Source: Bradyrhizobium tropiciagri (GTDB lineage: Bacteria; Pseudomonadota; Alphaproteobacteria; Rhizobiales; Xanthobacteraceae). Taken from it: DNA of 64,000 bases. The position numbers and the translations under genes are program-made. The notes beneath the pieces were generated by a model. The model saw only the letters and a list, made by a program, of their open reading frames with translations, was not told where the DNA came from and did no database searches. The stretch lies in contig NZ_JAFCKH010000004.1 in assembly GCF_018130505.1 (NCBI RefSeq), forward strand, positions 558,001 through 622,000, written 5' to 3'. This document shows, piece by piece, positions 17,587 to 26,410 of this stretch (position 1 is the stretch's first letter; the number at the start of each line of letters is the position of its first letter).

Positions 17587-18765
17587 TCAGGCGGCGCTGG
17601 TTGCGGCAGTCTCGTCCGAATATTTGGGGTAGTCGGTGTAACCAACCTCGCCATTGCGGGTATAGAAGCCCGCCCGATCAGGTTCTGCCAAGCGCCAGCC
17701 ATTACGGATGCGCTCAACGAGGTCTGGGTTGGCGATATATGTCCTGCCGAACGCGATCAGGTCCACGAGCCCAGTGTCGAGCGCGGCCTGAGCGCGCTCC
17801 TTGTTCGTAAAGCCGCCGCACCAGATGAAGGCGCCAGGGAATACCGCCCGGGCCTTGGTCAGGAGAGCGTGGTCGAGATATTCCGGCGGGTTGAACACTC
17901 CGGTTTCCATATTTCCAGTGGGCAGCAGTTCATAGACTAGATGGATATAGGCCACGCCGCGGCGCCCCAGTTGCTCGACGACATAGAGGAACGTCTCTTC
18001 AACAAGTGGATCCTTCGGGATGTCGCCGTAACTGCCGAACGGAGATAGGCGAACACCCACGCGACCCGGCCCGCACTCAGCCACGACCGCTTCGACGACT
18101 TCCATCAGGAAACGCGCGCGGCCTTCCACGTCGCCGCCGTAGCGGTCGGTGCGTGTGTTAAGCACCGAGTTCATGAATTGCTCGAAAATATAGCCGTTAG
18201 CTCCATGGATTTCGACACCGTCTGCGCCGGCAGCTCGTGCGTTGGCGGCAGCTTTGGCGAAGGTGCTGGCCATGGCCGCCACCTCGTCCGTGCTGAGGGC
18301 CCTTGGCGTATCGGGGGTCATGAACCGCAGCTTTCCGTCCGGACCGTGGGCGAACACCTGCGAAGTCTCCGCCCGTTCTGCGGTCACCCCGACCGGGGCC
18401 TGGCCATTTGGCAGAATCGAGGAATGGGCGAGCCTGCCGACATGCCAGATTTGGGTGAAAATCGTGCCGCCATGACGGTGAACCTCATCGGTCACAAGGC
18501 GCCAGCCCTGCATTTGGGCTTTCGAGTGATGGCCCGGTGTGCGCGCGTAGCCATGGGCGGACTGGTCGATGTCGCCTGGCTCTGCAATGATAAGGCCGGC
18601 GCTTGCCCGCTGGCCGTAATACTTGGCCATCAACGCATTGGGGACGTCGCCATCAGTCGGCAGCTCTCCCTCGGTCGTGCGCGTGCGGGTCATCGGTGGC
18701 ATGACGACACGGTTATTGAGGTGAAGGCCACCACCTAGATCATAGCTGTCGAACAAAGAAGTCAT
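17587..18765 (-). CDS. Old Yellow Enzyme family alkene reductase (NemA-like)
   Basis: A 392-residue FMN-dependent TIM-barrel reductase that uses NAD(P)H to reduce activated C=C bonds or nitro/ester compounds. Family features: NRVVMPPMTRTR at the N-terminus, the substrate His/Asn pair in GVEIHGANGYIFEQFMN, RTDRYGGDVEGRARF and the C-terminal FMN loop LIAFGRTYIANPDLVERI. It is divergent from a LysR-type gene, the usual pairing for regulator-controlled OYE genes. No strong SD precedes the ATG. Confidence 0.9.
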   Translation of the reverse strand: MTSLFDSYDLGGGLHLNNRVVMPPMTRTRTTEGELPTDGDVPNALMAKYYGQRASAGLIIAEPGDIDQSAHGYARTPGHHSKAQMQGWRLVTDEVHRHGGTIFTQIWHVGRLAHSSILPNGQAPVGVTAERAETSQVFAHGPDGKLRFMTPDTPRALSTDEVAAMASTFAKAAANARAAGADGVEIHGANGYIFEQFMNSVLNTRTDRYGGDVEGRARFLMEVVEAVVAECGPGRVGVRLSPFGSYGDIPKDPLVEETFLYVVEQLGRRGVAYIHLVYELLPTGNMETGVFNPPEYLDHALLTKARAVFPGAFIWCGGFTNKERAQAALDTGLVDLIAFGRTYIANPDLVERIRNGWRLAEPDRAGFYTRNGEVGYTDYPKYSDETAATSAA

Positions 18766-18766
18766 C

Positions 18767-18804
18767 GGGATCGTTTCTTTCTATCGGTTGGGATCGTTTG
18801 TTTC
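18767..18804. repeat. Two 15-bp direct repeats upstream of the reductase gene
   Basis: GGGATCGTTTCTTTC (18767-18781) and GGGATCGTTTGTTTC (18790-18804) differ at one base and are spaced 23 bp apart, just in front of the reductase start. They may be regulator binding sites. Confidence 0.5.
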
Positions 18805-18914
18805 GATCTGCCGGCTCTCGGGAGGTTGCGAGCGGGAAGCGGCAGCGAACGAGAAAATGCGCGTGCCCAAACCCCATTTCAAATTGATAGTAGATATGCT
18901 AGGTATTACTGGTG

Positions 18915-19909
18915 ATGATGAATGATGCGATACTGCGAAAAATCGATCTCAATCTGTTGCTGGCTTCTCCGTCCTGATGCAGGAGCGGAACGTGAGCCGC
19001 GCGGCCGAGCGACTGTTGCTGGGCCAGCCAGGTCTTTCCGCTGCACTCCGGCGGCTCCGCGAGACGCTGGGCGACGAATTGTTCGTGCGCGTCGGCCGCA
19101 GCTTGCAACCGACGCCGCGGGCGCTGTCTATTGCGCCAGCGATCGAGGATGCTCTTTCCGGCATCGAGCGTGCCCTTCGGCCGCTGGACGCATTCGATCC
19201 GGCGGACTGGCGGGGCGAGTTGCGCATCGCCACGTGCGACAATCTTGAAGCGTCATTTTTCGGACCGCTGCTTGCGCGGCTGCATCGGGAAGCGCGGCAT
19301 GCAAGGCTGGTCATCGTGGCCTTCGACGGGCCGAATGCCGCTCGGTTGCTGGACGAGGGGGCTTACGATTTCAGTATCGCCGTGCATGACGAGCCGTCCT
19401 CTTGGCATGTCCGCGCACCGCTGTTCGAACAGACCGCGCTCTGCATCTACGACGGGCGTCATTTGGCGTATCCCGCGCCGCTTGGCCTGAAGCATTTCAG
19501 CGCCGCGCCGCACGTGACCGTCTCGACTGACGGTTCCAGCACGACCAATGTCGATGCAGCGCTTGCGGGCCTCGGCCATCGTCGCCAGGTGGTAGGGACG
19601 GTGCCGCGGTTCTCCGCTCTGCCGATGACGTTGCAGGCGCTCCCGGCCATCGCGACTGTCCCGGAATACGTGGCCCGCCACATGGCGCAGCAGCACGATC
19701 TGACGATTTCGGAACTGCCGTTCGAGCTGCCGGCAGACGTGGTGACCATGCTTTATCGTCGTGTCGACCAGGCCGATAGCCGCTCCGTATGGCTGCGCCG
19801 CCTGACAGTGGAGGTGGTGAGGGATGCGTTGTCGGCGAGCGGCTGCAGCATCGGAGTTTCGACCGACGCCTGCTGCTACGATCCGCCGATGCTCGCCGAG
19901 GCGAAGTAG
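18915..19909 (+). pseudogene. LysR-type regulator with a 1-base frameshift near the N-terminus
   Basis: Frame 1 from ATG 18915 reads MMNDAILRKIDLNLLLA and then stops. The frame from about 18965 reads FSVLMQERNVSRAAERLL and continues through the LysR helix-turn-helix (LGQPGLSAALRRLRETLGDELFVRVG) and the full substrate-binding domain to 19909. One missing T near 18964-18967 (GGCTTCTCC, expected GGCTTTCTCC) separates them. An internal ATG at 18977 could make a 310-residue protein lacking helix 1 of the DNA-binding domain. It is divergent from the reductase gene and presumably once controlled it. A sequencing error would look the same. Confidence 0.75.
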
Positions 19910-20442
19910 TCCTGCAGGACTTGTTGATCAGGTGATGACCGTTGCCGAAGCCTTGGGAAAGGCAGCGCAATCGTCGGCGCGCAGCACCGTTGACTCGGAT
20001 GCCAGTGCCTTTGGCTCGACCAGATTAGGGCGAGGACGGCGCGCCCAGTCATGTCCCGCAAAGCGCGTCGGTCTGATGGGGGAGCAACAACGGTCTGAGC
20101 CCAAGCGTGCCAGCCTTGCTACATATCTAATTCGCATAAGGTATATTATGGAATATTTATATGTACAATTAGATCAGATATTTAGTGGAAAATGTTCGCA
20201 CTGGGTCCGAACTGTATGCGCTGGACCGATCCGCCGCGCCTAGGCCGATCCGAACGCCGCTGGCGGCATATCGACAAGTCGACGATCGGGCACCGCCTCA
20301 TCTCAAAGCCGATATTGCCGCGGCGTGCCGACGCTGCAATAAGCGCGGGGCGTTACGCAGAGATCGCTGGTGACCCCGCGGCATCAGGTCCGTATAGGAT
20401 TGGCATCTCAGAACAACAACAAGCCTCTCGAGGGAGACACCA
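19910..20442. promoter_or_regulatory. Gene-free region with AT-rich inverted repeats upstream of the TRAP operon
   Basis: I see no convincing gene in these 533 bp. A 14-bp palindrome AGTCCTGCAGGACT (19908-19921) lies at the LysR stop. A strongly AT-rich patch at 20121-20185 contains ATCTAATT (20125-20132) and its complement AATTAGAT (20167-20174), and inside them CATAA-N6-TTATG (20135-20150). This may be the promoter/operator of dctP, about 270 bp ahead of its start. Confidence 0.35.
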
Positions 20443-21462
20443 ATGAGCTTTTCACGACGCACGCTGCTGAAGGCCACCGCCGCTTCCGCCGTCCTCGGCG
20501 GCGTCGGCGCACCTTATGTGGCGCGCGCCCAGACCGCCGAGTTCTCGTACAAGTTCGCCAACAACCTGCCGGAGTCGCACCCGTTCGTGGCGCGCGCTCG
20601 GGAGATGGCGGCGGCGATCAAGACCGAGACCAACGGCCGGTTTGACCTGCAGGTGTTCCCGAACAGCCAGCTTGGTTCCGATACCGACATGCTGAGCCAG
20701 GTGCGCTCCGGCGGCGTCGAGTTCTTCACGCTGTCCGGCCTGATCCTGGCGACCCTGGTGCCGGCGGCCTCGATCAACGGCATCGGCTTCGCATTCCCTG
20801 ATTATCCCACGGTCTGGAAGGCCATGGACGGCGACCTCGGCGCGTATGTGCGCGGCGAGATCAACAAGGCCGGCCTCGAGGTCATGGACAAGATCTGGGA
20901 CAACGGCTTCCGCCAGACCACGTCGTCGACCAAGCCGATCACCGGACCTGATGACCTCAAGGGTTTCAAGATCCGCGTGCCGGTGTCGCCGCTGTGGACC
21001 TCGATGTTCAAGGCGTTCGATGCCTCGCCCGCCTCGATCAATTTCAGCGAGGTTTATTCGGCGCTGCAGACCAAGATCGTCGAAGGCCAGGAGAACCCAC
21101 TGGCGCTGATCTCGGCGGCCAAGCTGTACGAAGTGCAGAAATACTGCTCGCTGACCAACCATATGTGGGACGGCTTCTGGTTCCTGATGAACCGTCGCGC
21201 CTGGGCGGCGCTGCCGGCCGACATCAAGACCATCGTCGCCAAGAACGTCAACGCGGCGGCGGTCAAGGAGCGCGAGGATACCGAGAAGCTCAATGCCACC
21301 GTGAAGCAGGAGCTTGCGAGCAAGGGCCTCGTGTTCAACCAGCCCGAAGTCGGGCCGTTCCGCGACAAGCTGCGCGCCGCCGGCTTCTATGCCGAGTGGA
21401 AGGGCAAGTACGGCGAGAAGGCCTGGGAGCTCCTGGAAAAGTCCGTCGGCAAACTGTCCTGA
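20443..21462 (+). CDS. dctP: TRAP transporter periplasmic solute receptor (DctP family)
   Basis: A 339-residue binding protein with a twin-arginine-like leader (SRRTLLKATAASAVLG, cut near ARAQ). The mature part has the DctP fold: FKIRVPVSPLWTSMFKAFDA with the ligand-carboxylate Arg, INFSEVYSALQTKIVEGQEN and MWDGFWFLMNRRAW. It captures an organic acid in the periplasm for the adjacent DctQM permease. GAGGGAG precedes the ATG. The ligand is unknown; the acyl-CoA ligase downstream points to a carboxylic acid. Confidence 0.9.
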   Translation: MSFSRRTLLKATAASAVLGGVGAPYVARAQTAEFSYKFANNLPESHPFVARAREMAAAIKTETNGRFDLQVFPNSQLGSDTDMLSQVRSGGVEFFTLSGLILATLVPAASINGIGFAFPDYPTVWKAMDGDLGAYVRGEINKAGLEVMDKIWDNGFRQTTSSTKPITGPDDLKGFKIRVPVSPLWTSMFKAFDASPASINFSEVYSALQTKIVEGQENPLALISAAKLYEVQKYCSLTNHMWDGFWFLMNRRAWAALPADIKTIVAKNVNAAAVKEREDTEKLNATVKQELASKGLVFNQPEVGPFRDKLRAAGFYAEWKGKYGEKAWELLEKSVGKLS

Positions 21463-21499
21463 TTAGTCGAGCAGGAGACTAGCCAGCGGGAGACTTGCT

Positions 21500-23386
21500 A
21501 TGGCTCATGTCGAAATGACGCCGGCCGTGGCCGGCGAGGCGGCATCGAAGTCCCCTCGCCGCCGTTCCGTGCTGGGTTCGATCGACGCGGCGCTCGGGCT
21601 TCTGGTCGAGATCCCGGCGGCGATCCTGGTCGTCGCCGAGGTCGTCATCCTGTTCGCAGGCGTGGTGGCGCGTTACGTGCTGCACACGCCGCTGATCTGG
21701 TCCGACGAGTTGGCCTCGATCCTGTTCCTGTGGCTGGCCATGCTCGGCTCGGCGGTGGCGTTCCGCCGCGGCGAGCATATGCGGATGACCGCGGGTGTGG
21801 CGAGCGCCGGGCCGGCGCTGCGCGCCTATCTCGACGTCGTCGCGACCTGCGCGGCGCTGGCGTTCCTGATCCTGATCGCGCATCCGGCCTATGAATACGC
21901 CTACGAGGAAAGCTTCATCACGACGCCGGCGCTGCAGATCTCGAACACCTGGCGTGCCGCGGCGCTGCCGGTCGGCACCTGCCTGATGGCAGCCTTCGCG
22001 CTGCTGCGGCTGGCGCGGGTCAGCGACCTCAAGACGCTGCTGCTGGCCGCGATCACGGTCGTGGCGCTGGTCGGGCTGTTCTGGCTGGCGCAGCCGATGC
22101 TGAGGCCGCTCGGCAACCTTAACCTCGTGATCTTCTTCGTCGGCGTGGTCGGCTTCTGCGTATTCGCCGGCGTGCCGATCGGCTTTGCCTTCGGCATGGC
22201 GGTGTTCGGCTATCTGGCGCTGACGACGCGGACCCCGCTGATGGTGCTGGTCGGCCGGATGGACGAGGGCATGAGCCACCTGATCCTGCTGGCAGTGCCG
22301 CTGTTCGTGTTCCTCGGCTTGTTGATCGAGATGACCGGCATGGCGCGGGCCATGGTGGCGTTCCTGGCGAGCCTGCTCGGTCATGTCCGCGGCGGCCTGC
22401 ATTACGTGCTGGTCGGCGCGATGTACCTGGTGTCGGGCATCTCGGGCTCGAAGGCCGCCGACATGGCCGCCGTCGCGCCGGTGCTGTTCCCGGAAATGAA
22501 GGAGCGCGGCGCCAAGCCGGGCGATCTGGTCGCCCTGCTCGCCGCCACCGGCGCGCAGACCGAAACCATCCCGCCGAGCCTCGTGCTGATCACGATCGGC
22601 TCGGTGACCGGCGTCTCGATCTCTGCGCTGTTCACCGGCGGCCTGCTGCCGGGCGTGGTGCTGGCGATCACGCTGTCGGCGCTGGTGTGGTGGCGCTATC
22701 GCGGCGAGGACCTCAGCCACGTCCAGCGCGCTACCGGCAGCGAGATCGGCAAGGCGCTGGTGTTCGCCCTGCCCGCATTGGCCCTGCCCTTTGTGATCCG
22801 CTACGCCGTGGTCGAGGGCATCGCCACTGCGACCGAAGTCTCGACCATCGGCATCGTGTACGCCTTCATCATCGGCCTTCTGATCTACCGTCAGTTCAGC
22901 TGGCGGCGGCTGCTGCCGATGCTGGTCGAGACAGCCTGCCTGTCCGGGGCGATCCTGTTCATCATCGGCACCGCGACCGGCATGGCCTGGGGCCTGACCC
23001 AGTCCGGCTTCTCGCGCGCGCTGGCAGCGGCAATGACCGGCCTGCCGGGCGGGTCGGCGACCTTCATTGCGGTCTCGATCCTGGCCTTCGTGGTGCTCGG
23101 CAGCGTGCTCGAGGGCATTCCGGCCATCGTGCTGTTCGGGCCCTTGCTGTTTCCGATCGCCAAGACGGTCGGCGTCCACGAGGTGCACTACGCCATGATC
23201 ATCATCCTGGCGATGGGCATCGGATTATTCGCGCCGCCGTTCGGGGTCGGCTATTATGCCGCCTGCGCCATTGGGCGCGTCGATCCGGCCGAGGGTATCC
23301 GGCCGATCTGGGGTTACATGCTGGCGCTGTTGATCGGCCTGATCATCGTCGCCATCTTCCCCTGGATATCGATCGGCTTCCTGTAG
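21500..23386 (+). CDS. TRAP transporter fused permease (DctQM)
   Basis: The 628-residue membrane protein fuses the small four-helix DctQ subunit (about residues 25-180) to the large DctM subunit (about 205-625). Motifs include YVLHTPLIWSDELASILFLW in Q, and GVPIGFAFGMAVFGYLAL, SGISGSKAADMAAVAPVLFP and PPSLVLITIG in M. It imports the solute delivered by DctP using the sodium gradient. It starts 37 bp after dctP with GGAGAC upstream. Confidence 0.92.
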   Translation: MAHVEMTPAVAGEAASKSPRRRSVLGSIDAALGLLVEIPAAILVVAEVVILFAGVVARYVLHTPLIWSDELASILFLWLAMLGSAVAFRRGEHMRMTAGVASAGPALRAYLDVVATCAALAFLILIAHPAYEYAYEESFITTPALQISNTWRAAALPVGTCLMAAFALLRLARVSDLKTLLLAAITVVALVGLFWLAQPMLRPLGNLNLVIFFVGVVGFCVFAGVPIGFAFGMAVFGYLALTTRTPLMVLVGRMDEGMSHLILLAVPLFVFLGLLIEMTGMARAMVAFLASLLGHVRGGLHYVLVGAMYLVSGISGSKAADMAAVAPVLFPEMKERGAKPGDLVALLAATGAQTETIPPSLVLITIGSVTGVSISALFTGGLLPGVVLAITLSALVWWRYRGEDLSHVQRATGSEIGKALVFALPALALPFVIRYAVVEGIATATEVSTIGIVYAFIIGLLIYRQFSWRRLLPMLVETACLSGAILFIIGTATGMAWGLTQSGFSRALAAAMTGLPGGSATFIAVSILAFVVLGSVLEGIPAIVLFGPLLFPIAKTVGVHEVHYAMIIILAMGIGLFAPPFGVGYYAACAIGRVDPAEGIRPIWGYMLALLIGLIIVAIFPWISIGFL

Positions 23387-23409
23387 ATTTTTTCAGGTGA
23401 GATCGAGCC

Positions 23410-25059
23410 ATGAGTGCAGCTCAAAATCAGTACTCAATCGGACTGGACAAGACGCCGGCCAATTACGTGCCGCTGACGCCGCTGAGCTTCCTGGCGCGCT
23501 CGGCGGCGGTCTATCCCGACCACGTCAGCACGGTCTATGAGGGCCGCAGCTTCACCTGGAAGCAGACCTTCGAGCGCTGCAGGCGGTTTGCGTCCTGGCT
23601 TGCCGGCCGCGGCATCGGCCACGGCGATACGGTCGCTGCGATGCTGCCGAACATTCCGGCGATGAACGAGCTGCATTTCGCGGTGCCGATGACCGGCGCG
23701 GTGCTGAACGCGCTCAACATCCGTCTCGATGCGGCGTCGATCGCGTTCCAGCTCGACCATGGCGGCGCCAGGATTATCCTCGTCGATCCCGAGTTTTCCG
23801 GCGTGATCGCGGAAGCGTTGACTTTGATGAAGGGCGCAAAACCGTTCGTGGTCGACGTCGACGATGCGGCGTTCACCGGCGGCAAGCGGATCGGCGAGAT
23901 CGAGTATGAAGCCGCGGTCGCGGCGGGCGACCCTGCTTTCGTCGAGCGGCCGCCGGCCGACGAATGGGACGCGATCGCGCTGAGCTACACTTCGGGCACC
24001 ACAGGCAATCCGAAGGGCGTCGTGACGCATCACCGCGGCGCGTATCTGAACGCCGTCAGCAACATCCTCGCCGGCAATCTCGGCCAGCATCCGGTCTATC
24101 TCTGGACGCTGCCGATGTTCCACTGCAACGGCTGGTGCTTCCCGTGGACCATCGCGGCGGCGGCCGGCGTCAATGTCTGCCTGCGCAAGGTCGATCCGGC
24201 GAAGATCTTTGAATTGATCCCCAAGCACGGCGTCACCCACATGTGCGGCGCGCCGATCGTCTACAACACGCTGATCAATGCACCCGATGCGCCCACCGGC
24301 GCCAAGGCGAAGCCAGTGGTCGGGCTGATCGCGGGCGCAGCGCCGCCGGTCGCGGTGCTCGAAGGCGCCGAGCGGATCGGCGTCAAGCTCACCCATGTCT
24401 ACGGCCTGACCGAGGTCTATGGCCCCGCTTCGGTCTGCGCCGAGCAGCCCGGCTGGGACGAACTGTCGGCCGACCAGCGCGCGCAGTTGAAGCGGCGCCA
24501 GGGCGTCTCCTATCCGCTGCAGGAAGGCGTCACGGTGCTCGATCCGGAGACCATGCGCGAGGTGCCGCGCGACGGCGAGACCATCGGCGAGGTCATGTTC
24601 CGCGGCAACATCGTGATGAAGGGCTATCTGAAGAACGCGAAGGCGACGCAGGAAGCCTTCGCCGGCGGCTGGTTTCACACCGGCGATCTCGGCGTGCTCG
24701 ACGCGGACGGCTACGTCATCATCAAGGATCGCTCCAAGGACATCATCATCTCCGGCGGCGAGAACGTCTCCTCCGTCGAGGTCGAGGACATCCTCTACAA
24801 GCACCCGGCCGTGCTGTTCGCCGCCGTAGTGGCCAAGCCCGACCCGAAATGGGGCGAAGTGCCCTGCGCCTTCCTCGAATTGAAGGACGGCGCCAAGGCC
24901 ACCGAGGCCGAGATCATCGCCTATTGCCGCGAACACATGTCGGGCTTCAAGACCCCGAAGGCGGTCGTGTTCGGCGTGATCCCGAAGACCTCGACCGGCA
25001 AGATCCAGAAATTCCTGCTGCGCAACCAGGTCGGCTCCGCCAAGGCGATCTCGGCCTGA
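23410..25059 (+). CDS. Acyl-CoA synthetase (AMP-dependent, ANL superfamily)
   Basis: A 549-residue ligase activating a carboxylic acid to its CoA thioester through an acyl-adenylate. Motifs: P-loop SYTSGTTGNPKGV (about residues 195-207), YGLTEVYGP, WFHTGDLGVLDADGY, RSKDIIISGGENVSS, and the C-terminal catalytic Lys in STGKIQKFLLR. It lies 23 bp behind the TRAP permease, so it probably activates the imported acid. The sequence resembles the medium-chain/AlkK-like ligases, but the substrate cannot be read. Confidence 0.9.
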   Translation: MSAAQNQYSIGLDKTPANYVPLTPLSFLARSAAVYPDHVSTVYEGRSFTWKQTFERCRRFASWLAGRGIGHGDTVAAMLPNIPAMNELHFAVPMTGAVLNALNIRLDAASIAFQLDHGGARIILVDPEFSGVIAEALTLMKGAKPFVVDVDDAAFTGGKRIGEIEYEAAVAAGDPAFVERPPADEWDAIALSYTSGTTGNPKGVVTHHRGAYLNAVSNILAGNLGQHPVYLWTLPMFHCNGWCFPWTIAAAAGVNVCLRKVDPAKIFELIPKHGVTHMCGAPIVYNTLINAPDAPTGAKAKPVVGLIAGAAPPVAVLEGAERIGVKLTHVYGLTEVYGPASVCAEQPGWDELSADQRAQLKRRQGVSYPLQEGVTVLDPETMREVPRDGETIGEVMFRGNIVMKGYLKNAKATQEAFAGGWFHTGDLGVLDADGYVIIKDRSKDIIISGGENVSSVEVEDILYKHPAVLFAAVVAKPDPKWGEVPCAFLELKDGAKATEAEIIAYCREHMSGFKTPKAVVFGVIPKTSTGKIQKFLLRNQVGSAKAISA

Positions 25060-25068
25060 GCGGCTCGC

Positions 25069-25536
25069 TCAGTCCTCCGCGAGGCGGCCGAGCAGATCGT
25101 AGAGCTGGCGCTTCTGAGTGGCATCGAGCCGCGCCAGCGTCTTGGCGGTGCACGCGATCTCGATCGGGATCAACTGCTCGACCAGCGCGACGCCGGCGGC
25201 GGTGAGATCGATCAGGATCAGCCGCCTGTCGGTCGGATCACGGCCTGTCGTAACGAGGCGCCGCTTCTTCAGCCGCAGCACCACGTCGCGGATATTGGCC
25301 GGTTCCATCGCCACCAGCCGTCCCAAGAGGTTCTGCGACAGCGCCCCGCGCTCGTAGAGCCGCGCCAGCGTCGCAAATTGCGGCGCGGTCAGATCGTGCG
25401 CGCCGATCCGCTCGACCAGATTGGACGAGGCGCGCTGATAGGCGCGGCGCAGCAGGAAGCCGACCTGGTCCTCGAGCCGGTAATCCTGCGCGAGCCGTCT
25501 GACGGGTGCGGCTGCCTTAGTCGACGTTCTCGGCAT
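25069..25536 (-). CDS. MarR-family transcriptional regulator
   Basis: A 155-residue winged-helix protein: helices before YRLEDQVGFLLRRAYQRAS, recognition region LSQNLLGRLVAMEPANIRDVVLRLKKRRLV and the wing TTGRDPTDRRLILIDLT. It is the second gene of a nitroreductase-marR operon, overlapping it by 20 bp, and converges on the acyl-CoA ligase gene. MarR proteins usually bind palindromes over their own promoter and release on binding phenolic ligands; the palindrome at 26287-26312 is the obvious target. Confidence 0.9.
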   Translation of the reverse strand: MPRTSTKAAAPVRRLAQDYRLEDQVGFLLRRAYQRASSNLVERIGAHDLTAPQFATLARLYERGALSQNLLGRLVAMEPANIRDVVLRLKKRRLVTTGRDPTDRRLILIDLTAAGVALVEQLIPIEIACTAKTLARLDATQKRQLYDLLGRLAED

Positions 25537-26275
25537 CGCGGTACATCACCTTGTGGCGCGTGGTCGAGACCCATTCATCGATCTGCGCCTCGGTCATGAT
25601 ATGCGCGGGATCGAACCGGTTCCAGTTGCTGATGTCGGCGAGGCTCTTCTTCCAGCGCTTGTACGGCGGCTTCGCCGGCGGCCCGAAGCACATGATGTCG
25701 AGCACCGACAATTCCTCGGGGATGCCGAGCAGCGGCTTCATCGCCTGCTGCGCCTTCTCCTGCCCGATCGCGGTCACCCACCAAACGTTATAGCCGAGCG
25801 CCGCCGCGGCGAGATGCGCCGACATCGTCGCCGCCGCCACGCTCTGCAGCAGGATTCGCTCGGCATTCTCCTTGTACATCTTGTCGAGCTCGGAGCCGTC
25901 GTTGAGCACCGGGAATGCCCTGACCCAGCGGAAGTCGCTGGCGACGACGATGAAGCCGGGCGCCGAAGCCAGCCCGCGATAGTCCGGCGTCGGAAACTTC
26001 ATCTTGAGCCGGGCCCGCGCGACCTGCTCCTCGCGGAAATACTCGGTGATCCTGTTCTTCAGGTCCTGGTCGGTGACGGCAATGAAGTGCCACGGCTGCG
26101 CATTGGCGCCGGAGGGCGCGTGCCGCGCCGCCTCCAGGATCAAGTCGTAATGCTCCGCCGGCATCACATAGCTGGAATCGAACGCCCGGGTCGTCAGGCG
26201 GTTCTTCACGACGTCCATCAACGCGTCATAGCGCGTGCGGTCGGTGTAATTGCGCGTTGCCACAGCTTCGGCCAT
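25517..26275 (-). CDS. Nitroreductase-family FMN oxidoreductase
   Basis: A 252-residue protein with an N-terminal FMN-site Arg-rich loop (KNRLTTRAFDS), the APSGANAQPWHF motif and the C-terminal WWVTAIGQEK / LGIPEEL region typical of nitroreductases. It probably reduces an aromatic or quinone-type compound with NAD(P)H. It is first in the operon with marR and has a palindromic operator directly upstream. GGGAGA lies in front of the ATG. Confidence 0.85.
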   Translation of the reverse strand: MAEAVATRNYTDRTRYDALMDVVKNRLTTRAFDSSYVMPAEHYDLILEAARHAPSGANAQPWHFIAVTDQDLKNRITEYFREEQVARARLKMKFPTPDYRGLASAPGFIVVASDFRWVRAFPVLNDGSELDKMYKENAERILLQSVAAATMSAHLAAAALGYNVWWVTAIGQEKAQQAMKPLLGIPEELSVLDIMCFGPPAKPPYKRWKKSLADISNWNRFDPAHIMTEAQIDEWVSTTRHKVMYRDAENVD

Positions 26276-26286
26276 CAGGCTCTCCC

Positions 26287-26312
26287 GATATCGTTATGAT
26301 CATAACAATATC
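26287..26312. promoter_or_regulatory. Near-perfect 26-bp palindrome, probable MarR operator
   Basis: The core GTTATGATCATAAC (26293-26306) is a perfect palindrome. GATAT/ATATC flank it with one mismatched pair between (26292/26307). It lies 12 bp upstream of the nitroreductase start and contains a TATGAT that can serve as the -10 box on the minus strand, so a bound dimer would block transcription. Confidence 0.75.
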
Positions 26313-26410
26313 CCGAACCCGGCAGACGTCAATGCGCAGCCGCGTGATCGCCGGCACGGCGGGCATGCGGCGGACGCGGACACGCGCGGTCCGCCCTGGC
26401 GAACTGAGCT

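Noticed and set aside
21479..23188. Minus-strand open frame opposite the TRAP permease
   Set aside because: Gln/His/Arg-rich shadow of a clear DctQM gene.
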